From: Cryptomeria japonica
Taxonomy: Eukaryota; Streptophyta; Pinopsida; Cupressales; Cupressaceae
Length of the DNA: 64,000 nt
Reading direction: 5' to 3'
NCBI RefSeq assembly: GCF_030272615.1
Contig: NC_081409.1
Span: 528,670,291-528,734,290 of the forward strand
Below are positions 55,276-64,000 of this stretch, in pieces; the first letter of the stretch is position 1, and every line of letters begins with the position of its first letter. Made by a program: the position numbers and the translations under genes. A model generated the notes under the pieces. That model was not told the origin of the DNA. It did no database searches and saw only the letters and a list, made by a program, of their open reading frames with translations.

Positions 55276-55560
55276 CAGAAACGCGTCTGTGTCTGTTAAA
55301 ACCGCGTCTGTGTCTGATAAACGCGTCTGTGAAGTACAGAATAGCGTCTGTGTTTTTACCAGCGTTTGTGTCGAACAGAGACACGTCTGTGTCTGGAAAT
55401 AGCGTCTGTGAAGTATACAGGCGCGTCTGTGTCCACAATTGCAAAAAAATCTGTCAGTCTTAGCAAACATCAGCAGGAAATCTCAGAATCATGTTTGTGT
55501 CAAATAGAATAGCGTCTGTGTCTTAGAACCGCGTCTGTGAAGTATACAGAGGCGTCTGTG
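55276..55560 (+). repeat. GCGTCTGTG array 2 in the gypsy leader
   Basis: About twelve copies, again at roughly 20-25 bp spacing with unrelated spacers. Several copies extend to GCGTCTGTGTCTG or GCGTCTGTGAAGTA, and AAGTATACAG follows two of them. Confidence 0.85.
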
Positions 55561-56052
55561 TCAGGATTTAAAAAAGTTTAACAGTCAAGAAAACAAAGAA
55601 ATCAGTTTCGGTACACTTGAGCTTCCTAGGTTATCTCTTCAGGTTTCATCTAGCATTCAGCCTGTTCTAAGGTCTTACACAGTCCATCATTGCTTCATAC
55701 CTCATTTTACATTCATACTTGTCTAAACTTGAGTCAAAAGGTCACTTGCTTGTCCTCACTATACTTTGTCAACACACTACATACTACTACACTTTGCTAA
55801 GTGGTCCCTCACCAAGGTTTCTTACCTTTGGGTCTCATTTGGTCTTACTTAGAGTCAAGGTCAGCTTACCTCATCAAGAGAAACTATCCTCTCTTTGGAA
55901 GTCACACCTACTCTACAACATACATATTTGGTCTTACACTTTGGACATTGCAAGTAAACTTCAGATTCATTTACACTCCATACAACTCTTGGTCTTACAT
56001 ACCCTTGTCATTTTCGTCTAAGTCTCTCACATATTGGTCTAACACCTAGTTC
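55561..56052 (+). other. gypsy leader before gag
   Basis: Pyrimidine-rich and CTTAC-rich. Only short overlapping frames are present. It ends at the gag ATG (56053), preceded by AACACCTAGTTC. Confidence 0.5.
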
Positions 56053-59000
56053 ATGGTTGAAACCCGTCTTCAAAAATCTAGGAGAAAAGCTAAAGAAGCT
56101 CAAGGGCCCGTAAACATGAGTTCTTATGAGTATGACAATGATGTCTTCTACAATCCTGAGCACACTACATTACCAGACATGAATGTTTATAGACACAATC
56201 CAAATATGGAAAGCGCAAACGCTATACACAACGCTACACACAATGATAATGTGGACAATTCTTCAATACTATCAGCAGACATACAAGAATCTATAATGGA
56301 TCCTCAATTCAATAGATTGGTTGAAGAGATAATGAGGAGAGATCGTCAATACTTTCTAAACATGATGGCACAAAGTGGAGCTAAGATACCACATGATTTT
56401 GACTTATCTCAACTTATGGAAAGTAGACCTTCACAACAAACTCAACCAAATAGTGGAGGACCAAATAATATGATGCCGGAGTCACCATCAGTTTTGCTTC
56501 AGAAACCAGCAATCCCACATACACAAGCTCAAATGCACGATACTTACACTCAAAGACTATCATGGAGGCCTTATGTTCAAACACATACTCAAGATATGGG
56601 TCAACCAAGACAAATGGATACTCAAGGACTTCCTCAAAATTTTGACACAAGGAGACCTCATGCCAAAATTGGGGGCAACACAATGGAAAATGAAAGGCCT
56701 ATTGAATATGGTTTATATACACAAAACAGATATGGGGTTCCTCAACAAGAAATTATGCCAAGTGCTCCATACATGTCGCAACAATATCGACCTCCATATG
56801 GACATGTCTACGATCAGTATCATCCATACATGCAACAAGCTCCTCCTCAAATGGGTGTTTCAAACATGGGATATGCTACAAGAAATCCATCTCCTCCCAA
56901 AAATAATTTGGAGCAACAAATTAGAGATCTACAAAAGAAAGTGGAAAACATGGGCACATCAAAACCCACATATACTATGAGAGATATATGCCCTTATCCC
57001 TTTGATAAGAGCATTCCAATGCCTCCATTTCCTCCGCACTTTGCAACACCGAAATTTGACAAATATAGAGGGAGAGGAGATCCCAAGGCACACATAAGAC
57101 AATTCTTCACAGCTTGCATTGAGGTAGCGGCAGAAGAAACATACTTAATGAGGTTGTTCCCACAGAGCTTAGGAGATCAAGCGATGGAATGGTTTTCTCA
57201 ATTACCTCCCGGTATTAAGTCATGGGGCGACTTGGCAGAGGCATTCATTCAACATTTCTCTTACAACATTGAAACAGATGTCTCAGTTACTACCTTGTGC
57301 AATACGAAACAAAAAGAAGGAGAATCTTTTGCGTCATTTTTACAAAGATGGAGAAACTTAGCTAGCAGATGCTCTTGTGAAATCCCGCAAAAACAAATGG
57401 TGGAAATGTTCACACAAAATGTTAACAAGGCTATTGGTTATGATCTCAGAAAAGCTTGTTTGTCTACATTCAAGGATGTCATTGAAAAGGGCCTAGCAAC
57501 AGAAAGAGTCTTAATTGAACAAGGAGTTATCAAACTATTCAAAGAAAACAAAGAGGACTTCAAAGGAAAGGACAAACCAAAGTTTTGGAACAAGAACAAG
57601 AACACAGTTAATGATGGTGTTGTTGATGCCAACACAGTGAGACCAAAGTTCGTCTTTTCTGGATCAAGTTCTACCAACAATCAAGTGAACAATCAAACAG
57701 CTGCTAGACCACGAAGGAAGTACACTCCATTGGGAGAACCACTTGAATCAGTATTCAAAAAGCTTGTAGCAAACAAAGTGATCACGGTCCCAGATTTTCC
57801 TCCATATGAACCAAAGGTAAAACCGAATTGGTGGAATGATGATGAATATTGTGAATTTCATAAGAGCAAGGGTCACAAGACAAGTAATTGCCATCGATTG
57901 AAAAACATTGTACAAGATCTCATTGACAGAGGAGATATTGAGATTGAGGGACATTCATCTAACCAAGAGCATGAGGTGTTTAAGGAACCATTCCCAAAAC
58001 ATGACAAGGGAAAAGGCAAAGTCACAGATGATCAAGCCAATTACACCAGAACATCTTACAATTATGATTCCACTATTAATCACATCTCAATGGACAATCA
58101 TATTTCTACCATTACTATCAAAAATAAAAATCCTGAGAACCCTCCTCAGCGACCTAAAATTGTCCTAAAAGGTGTGGGATCTTCATCCGAAGCTACCTCT
58201 GAATGTCATGTTACAACCCGTCGAGGTAAGATCACATTGCCAGGAACCTCTTCTAAGAATACCAATCTTCCGTCAACTAAGCCTGAGTACGATCTTGTGG
58301 AGCAATTAGGGAAAACACCCGCACTCATCTCTATTCTTGAGCTCTTACGTATATCTCCTGCACATAAAGCTGTCCTTGAAAAAACCTTGAGAGATACTGC
58401 TGTCCCTACGGATCTAAACGTGGATCAGTTTCAAGCCATGGTGGGATACCTATCCGTTCCACACTCCCTCACATTTACAGAAGCCGATGACGCCTCCATA
58501 AGTCAGCCTCACAATGCACCTCTACATATTGAAGCCTTCATACATAAACACCGAATAAAACGAGTCCTGATAGATGGAGGAGCAGGTCTTAATATTTGTA
58601 CATTAAGCACCATCAGACAATTGGGATATTCTGACAAAGCTGTGAATGCTACAAACCAAATCACTATTAAGGCTTATGATGATGAAGAGCGCTCGTCCAA
58701 GGGCACGGTCATCTTACCACTCAGAATAGGGCCAGTAACAAAGGACGTGATTTGTCAAGTCCTGGATCTAGACCTCACGTATAACATATTGCTAGGACGT
58801 CCGTGGATTCATGAAATGAGAGCGGTCCCATCAACATACCATCAGTGCATAAAATTTCCTCATAATGGAGTCGAGGTAACGGTCAATGGTGATCCAAATC
58901 CATTCATATATTGCAATAACTTGAGATCACATACTGAGATTATCATTCCCAGCAATCGTGAGGCTACTCCTTCTTCAGCATATATTGATCCTGAGTCATT

Positions 59001-59457
59001 AAAGCCCTCGACATCCAAACAAGGTGAACTTAGAGCCAGGTTTCAAGACAAAGGCATGGGAGAATACACTCTGAATCAAACAATGTTCTTACGACAAGTC
59101 ATGAACTCCCCCAAGGAATATGGGAGACCACATCCTAATAAGCAAATCTCCATCATGCTCCTCAAATGGGATCCTACCGTCTTTCAAAAATGGGGCGAAC
59201 TAGAGGAAGAAAGTTTATATAAAATGCTATATAAGGACGCTGAAGATGATACACATGATCAAATTATAATACCCTGTGAAAACTATGGTAAAGGTTTCAA
59301 AATTCTGCAGAGATTCGGGTATGATGGAAAAAGTCCTCTCGGACTACGCAAAGAAGGTGTCATGGAGCCTCTACAACCTGAGCTAACTACAAGAAGGGAA
59401 CGCTCTAAGGGGCTTGGTTTTCTAAACCCCAAGATTCAACACAAGAGAACAAAATAG
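56053..59457 (+). CDS. gypsy Gag-protease with G-patch-like end
   Basis: 1,134 codons, a long Gag for the superfamily. Residues 1-300 are Gln/Asn/Pro-rich and low-complexity. The retrotransposon Gag domain lies at about 355-455 (DQAMEWFSQLPPGIKSWGDL, FASFLQRWRNLASRC). A zinc-knuckle-like CEFHKSKGHKTSNC is at about 600-613, with His at the second position of the usual CCHC set. Protease at about 830-930 has LIDGGAGLNI, with DGG instead of DSG, and NILLGRPWIH. The C-terminus has a G-patch-like segment (GKGFKILQRFGYDGKSPLGL, about 1079-1098) and RSKGLGF. It ends at TAG 59455. The same frame stays open beyond, so the stop is either a decay mutation or a regulated readthrough site. Confidence 0.85.
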   Translation: MVETRLQKSRRKAKEAQGPVNMSSYEYDNDVFYNPEHTTLPDMNVYRHNPNMESANAIHNATHNDNVDNSSILSADIQESIMDPQFNRLVEEIMRRDRQYFLNMMAQSGAKIPHDFDLSQLMESRPSQQTQPNSGGPNNMMPESPSVLLQKPAIPHTQAQMHDTYTQRLSWRPYVQTHTQDMGQPRQMDTQGLPQNFDTRRPHAKIGGNTMENERPIEYGLYTQNRYGVPQQEIMPSAPYMSQQYRPPYGHVYDQYHPYMQQAPPQMGVSNMGYATRNPSPPKNNLEQQIRDLQKKVENMGTSKPTYTMRDICPYPFDKSIPMPPFPPHFATPKFDKYRGRGDPKAHIRQFFTACIEVAAEETYLMRLFPQSLGDQAMEWFSQLPPGIKSWGDLAEAFIQHFSYNIETDVSVTTLCNTKQKEGESFASFLQRWRNLASRCSCEIPQKQMVEMFTQNVNKAIGYDLRKACLSTFKDVIEKGLATERVLIEQGVIKLFKENKEDFKGKDKPKFWNKNKNTVNDGVVDANTVRPKFVFSGSSSTNNQVNNQTAARPRRKYTPLGEPLESVFKKLVANKVITVPDFPPYEPKVKPNWWNDDEYCEFHKSKGHKTSNCHRLKNIVQDLIDRGDIEIEGHSSNQEHEVFKEPFPKHDKGKGKVTDDQANYTRTSYNYDSTINHISMDNHISTITIKNKNPENPPQRPKIVLKGVGSSSEATSECHVTTRRGKITLPGTSSKNTNLPSTKPEYDLVEQLGKTPALISILELLRISPAHKAVLEKTLRDTAVPTDLNVDQFQAMVGYLSVPHSLTFTEADDASISQPHNAPLHIEAFIHKHRIKRVLIDGGAGLNICTLSTIRQLGYSDKAVNATNQITIKAYDDEERSSKGTVILPLRIGPVTKDVICQVLDLDLTYNILLGRPWIHEMRAVPSTYHQCIKFPHNGVEVTVNGDPNPFIYCNNLRSHTEIIIPSNREATPSSAYIDPESLKPSTSKQGELRARFQDKGMGEYTLNQTMFLRQVMNSPKEYGRPHPNKQISIMLLKWDPTVFQKWGELEEESLYKMLYKDAEDDTHDQIIIPCENYGKGFKILQRFGYDGKSPLGLRKEGVMEPLQPELTTRRERSKGLGFLNPKIQHKRTK

Positions 59458-62400
59458 ATATGGCGAGTCAAACTGGCTGAAGTTCAACAAGAGGATAATT
59501 ATTCCACAGACTCCAATGAGTGGGAATGGGGTTCAGACAAATCCTCCAGCGATTATGAACTTAATGAGACATTTAGAGAGCCAGATGAACCTACAGAGGA
59601 GGAGGAGTTTTACAAAAAATTCAGAGTTGGTCAAGAACCGACCCATAAGGATCCCGCACAAGCTTCGTTTCAGGGCCCTAGGTCAGGATCACATAGGATG
59701 AGGACACCTGTCCCTGAGGGTGCTACTAGTGATGATAATTTGGACTCACTCACGATCGAAACTGATGAGGAGAGTGCCATTGACGACCTCGATGACTACC
59801 TTGACATACCTGAATATAACCACATCTTCACTATTAGCCTTGCGGACTCTAAAGACATTAAAGACCTTCCCCTCGTTCACCCCCAACTCATTGACTGGGA
59901 TCAGGATGGACCACCACAGATTGATACATTTCAAAATGACGAAGCTATTGTTGATTATCTCGGCATTCGCGAAGATCTTCCTCTTGGAGACCATAAAGCA
60001 GGATACGCCATAGAGCTAAATAACATGGCATACTTTGGTGAGGGTGTCGGGCCTTCTAGTCGCAAAAATGTGAAAATAAAGACAAAACAAGGGTCTTATG
60101 GCGAAAACCACACTGTGGCGCTCTCTGACTCTAAAAAAGTAAAAAGAAAGGATGTATCTGAGGGTGAAAACCTCTCTGAGGCGCCCGAAGATGGAAGGCT
60201 TGACATTCTCCCAGCATCATACGAGGAAAAATCATCCATGTTGGTAGAGGAGACTATAAAGACAAACATTGGTACAGCAGAGGTTCCACACAACATATTT
60301 TTGGCTCAATCATTGACAGAGGCCGAGAAAGCAAGGTTCATAAGCTTCTTTAAGGAACGACAAGTCAACTTCGCATGGTCTTATGCTGATATGCCTGGAC
60401 TAGACCCCGACTTAGTAATGCATCATTTAACAGTCAAACCGGGGGCAAAACCAGTAAAACAGAAATTGAGAAAAATGCATCCACAGGTGGCATTGCTAGT
60501 CAAGGCAGAGCTGGAGAAATTACTAGATGTCGGATTCATACGCCCAATTGATTATCCTGAATGGATTTCCAACTTAGTACCTGTTATCAAACCAGATCGC
60601 AGCATCCGAATATGTACAGACTTCAGGGATATCAACAGGGCTTGTCCGAAGGACGATTTCCCATTACCAAACATTGATTTAATTGTTGATCTCACAGCAG
60701 GCCATGAGATGTTATCTTTAATGGACGGATTCTCTGGATATAATCAGATCAGGATTGCACCTGAAGATCAACATAAAACATCATTCACTTGTCCATGGGG
60801 AACCTTCTGCTAGAATGTCATGCCCTTTGGGCTGAGAAATGCAGGTGCCACATATCAACGAGCCATGACTACTATCTTCCATGATCTCATGCATGTAAAG
60901 GTGGAAGATTATGTCGACGACCTTTTGGTTAAATCAATAGACAGAAATACACACTTGGACATACTTTCAGTTGCTTTTGATAGGCTGGAAAAATACAAGG
61001 TAAGATTAAACCCAAAGAAATGTGTCTTTGGAGTAACCTCCGGGAAGCTCCTAGGATTCATTGTGTCTAAAAGAGGAATAAAAGCGGATCCAGCAAAAGT
61101 CAAGGCTATCTTGGACATGCCGCCACCCAAGAATATCAGTCAACTTCAGTCTTTACAAGGGAGACTCTAGTCCATACGAAGATTCATAGCACAACTTGCA
61201 GATAAGTGTAATCCTTTCCAGCACCTGCTACACAAAAACATTAAGTTCAAATGGGACGAGAACTGTCAACAGGCTTTTCAGGCACTTAAAGACTATCTTT
61301 TGAACCCGCCAGTTTTGATGCCACCAATTCCGAATCAACCATTGCTACTTTACATATCAGCTACTCCAACAGCACTGGGGGCACTACTAGCACAGCAAAT
61401 ACCTGACGGCAAGGAAAAAGCAGTCTACTATATCAGTCGCACATTGGTGGGATATGAGCTCAACTACACACCAATTGAGCATGCATGTCTCGCTGTGGTC
61501 TTCGCTTCACAAAAATTACGACATTATATGCTCACTCACAAGACCAAGTTGATTGCCAGAATTGATCCACTAAAATATCTGCTCAACAAAGCTACACTTA
61601 CTGGGCGACTGGCCAAGTGGGTAATGATTTTGAGTGAATTCGACATTGAATACGTGGACAGAAAAGCAATCAAAGGACAAGCCATCGCAGATCAACTGGC
61701 AGATGCTCCCATGATAGATGATGTTCCTTTACAGTCAGAATTTCCAGATGAGTCCATTCTAACAATATCACCTGCAAAGCCATGGCAACTATACTTTGAT
61801 GGCTCATACACACAGCACGGGGCAGGAGCGGGTATACTCTTTATAACTCCCCAAGGCGATTCTATACCAAAGTCATACCGCTTATCATTTCCTTGCACCA
61901 ACAATATAGCGGAATACGAGGCATTAACAACGGGGTTAAGAATTGCAGTTCAGTGGAAGATCCAGGAACTTCGTGTTTTTGGCGATTCTCAACTTGTCAT
62001 CCGTCAAGCAACTGATGATTACCAAACAAAAGATGAAAAGCTAATGCCTTACAAACAACTGGTAGATGATCTGAAACAACACTTTGCAAAGATAGAGTTT
62101 GAGCAGATACCAAGAGAACAGAATCGCGCTGCTGATGCCATGGCTACAATTGCTTCACTCATTGACCTACCGCAAAATGAGACCTGTTATGAGTTCCTGG
62201 TTGACAACCTACTGATTCCGTCATATGAGATCACTCTTACGGAAATGATATGTGTTGTTGGTCCTGAATCCCAGTTATATGGTTCCATATTCACATACCT
62301 TCGCAACGACATCTTACCTCCCGATTTATCGAACAACCAACGCCGCACTTTCATCCGCCAATCCTCCCGATACGTTATCCTAGCTGATATCCTATACCGA

Positions 62401-63531
62401 CGAGGTCTAGATGGCACCCTCCTTAGATGTTTAGAGAGTGACGAAGCTCAGATTGCGTTACGAGAAGTACACGAAGGGATATGTGGTCCGCATACTAGTG
62501 GTCCAACCTTGGCCAAGAAACTCATCAGGACTGGATACTACTGGCCTACTATGGAAAAAGATGCATATCAGTTTGTCAAGAAGTGTAAGCAGTGTCAAAT
62601 TCATGGAGACCTCATACACGCACCAGCACAAGAACTACAGCCACTTGCATCTCCTTGGCCCTTTTGTCAGTGGGGACTCGATCTCATAGGCAAGATTCAC
62701 CCTCCTTCTTCCAACGGACATAAATTCATTATCACAGCCACAGAGTATTTCACAAAGTGGATTGAAGTCGTGCCTCTCACGCAAGTTACTGGGAAACAAA
62801 TCGCTACTTTCATCCTGAACTACATCATTTGCCGATACGAGATTCCTACTTCCATTATTACCGACAACGGGCGTCCTTTCAAGAACCAGGATGTTCGTGA
62901 ACTCTGTGAGCGATTCCATATCTCTCATCGTTTCTCCACACCATATTACCCCCAAGGTAATGGCCAAGCTGAGGCATCTAACAAAACAATTCTCAAAATA
63001 CTTAAAAAGACAGTCGACGACGCTGGCCGTAACTGGCATGTCCAACTCAATCCCGCACTTTGGGCCTATCGTACCAGTGTCCGCACACCTACAGGAGCTA
63101 CACCTTACTCACTTGTCTATGGTGCTGAAGCCATCTTGCCTATTGAGGTCGAGTTACCTTCTTTACGGGTCTCCTTGAGAAACATAATCAACGATGAAGA
63201 CTACAGGGTCTCTCGCTTACAAGAACTAGAACTGCTGGAGGAACGACGACACACTGCTTTTAATCATCTCAAGGCTTACCAACAACGAATGAGTCGCAGT
63301 TACAATCACAAGGTCAAGCCTCGCACATTTGAGGTAGGTGACTTAGTCCTCAGAGAGAACCCCAAGAATCAGCAAGATAGAGAAAAGAAGGGCAAATTTG
63401 AACCCAACTGGCTTGGTCCTTACATCATTACAGCAGTATATGGATCTGGGGCATATCAACTCTCAACTACAGAAGGGGAATCTTTGGAGGATCCTATCAA
63501 CAGCATGCACCTTCACAGGTTCTACACATAA
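59458..63531 (+). pseudogene. gypsy Pol: RT, two RNase H domains, integrase
   Basis: Continues in the Gag frame and is interrupted by TAG at 60811 and 61168. A 250-residue acidic linker precedes RT (IRICTDFRDINRACPKDDFP, LMDGFSGYNQI, MPFGLRNAGATYQRAM, EDYVDDLLVKS with both Asp residues). The first RNase H lacks its leading Asp (LLLYISATPTALGALLAQ). A second RNase H follows with intact DGSYTQHGAG, NIAEYEALT, VFGDSQLV and NRAADAMA. Integrase keeps its zinc-binding HHCC (HEGICGPHTS, CKQCQIHGD) and the catalytic Asp-Asp-Glu (GLDLIG, TDNGRPFKN, GQAEASNKT), ending near NSMHLHRFYT. Both internal TAG codons fit single C-to-T or G-to-A changes. Confidence 0.85.
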
Positions 63532-64000
63532 GCTCTTTTTGAGTATCCTAATGCAAAAATACAAAAAAATCAAAAAATTTCAAAAATACAAAAAAATTTA
63601 TAAAACAAAAAAATCGTTACTTGGTGAAAACCTGGCAAACAGGCGCCTTGTGACAACAAAAAAATTGCAAAATCCAAAAAAGTAAAGAAAAATAATTTCG
63701 TCCAACGGTGAAAACCACTTCGGTGGCGCCCTGGGCAAGTACCATGGTGAAAACTGGGTCACCAGCGCCATGCGTAGGGACTTCGCTCCTCCCTCCTTCA
63801 GGATTCCCTTTCATTCTTTCACTTCGCACACACTCACGACCAATTCACTCACAATAAACTTACCCATTCCCATCATGGCTTGTTATTGATCTACCCAAGA
63901 TTGGTTAGCCATTCATAATAAACCCTCCCTTTTCACTCTCTTTCCATCCATAATGAATCAGATCCTATCTGTGACTACGGCCAATTCCTACGTCTAGTAA
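63532..64000 (+). other. gypsy 3' internal region
   Basis: Non-coding after the integrase stop. It begins with an A-rich stretch with repeated ACAAAAAAAT-like runs (63555-63612) and contains repeated GGTGAAAAC-containing units (near 63625, 63708 and 63744). In the full element this is where an antisense PMD gene could follow, but the window ends. Confidence 0.5.

Larger units (their letters stand above)
52877..64000 (+). mobile_element. Tat-lineage Ty3/gypsy element, runs off the window
   Basis: LTR, PBS, leader of 2.35 kb, one long gag-pol frame and the start of the 3' internal region. A second RNase H between the first RNase H and integrase is the hallmark of the Tat lineage. The 3' LTR lies outside the window. 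With three stops in 2,493 codons and all catalytic residues kept, it is the best-preserved element here. Confidence 0.85.

Overview
The window is plant nuclear DNA, most likely from a large, repeat-rich genome such as a conifer (inference: long nested LTR retrotransposons, old decay, AT-rich background, no ordinary single-copy gene). I found no rRNA, tRNA or CRISPR features. Nearly all of it can be assigned to LTR retroelements inserted into one another; target-site duplications (TSDs) make several insertion events explicit.

Layout. 1-4234: T-rich sequence with nothing recognisable. 4235-19240: a decayed Ty1/copia element on the minus strand, flanked by two inverted copies of a roughly 0.9 kb LTR-like sequence. 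A chromodomain Ty3/gypsy element (4977-13113, TSD CTTCC) sits inside the left copy, and its interior is inverted relative to its outermost ends. 19250-23067: remnants on the minus strand of a coiled-coil/unknown ORF. 23068-43737: a minus-strand copia-type element ('copia B') broken by another copia ('copia A', 23205-30670, TSD ACTTA), a 363-bp TRIM-like element (32039-32401) and a pol-less plus-strand LTR element (34521-41187, TSD AAAAT). 43738-49645: minus-strand gypsy LTRs, with a truncated relative of the pol-less element (45365-47107) between them.

49691-52532 holds the most gene-like unit of the window: a GC-rich plant mobile domain (PMD) gene on the minus strand with a TATA box, a small first exon, a GT-AG intron in phase 0 and one premature TAG. 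Just beyond its 5' end is a purine tract and an LTR (52877-53677). This LTR has a polypurine tract (PPT) directly upstream and a primer-binding site (PBS) directly downstream, so it reads both as the 3' LTR of an element carrying antisense PMD and as the 5' LTR of a Tat-lineage gypsy element. That gypsy has a single 2,493-codon frame (56053-63531) interrupted by only three TAG codons. It carries Gag, protease, a G-patch-like motif, RT, two RNase H domains and integrase.

The two signals I think most worth following are (1) arrays of a 9-bp motif (GCGTCTGTG) at about 20-bp spacing with unconserved spacers, present twice in the Tat leader and again, inverted, in the PMD intron, with a different motif (AGCGCTA) arrayed in the leader of a neighbouring element; and (2) a pol-less LTR element family encoding a coiled-coil multi-zinc-knuckle Gag and a long second protein of unknown function, sharing PPT, PBS and a C-tract motif with the local copia elements, which suggests it is mobilised in trans.
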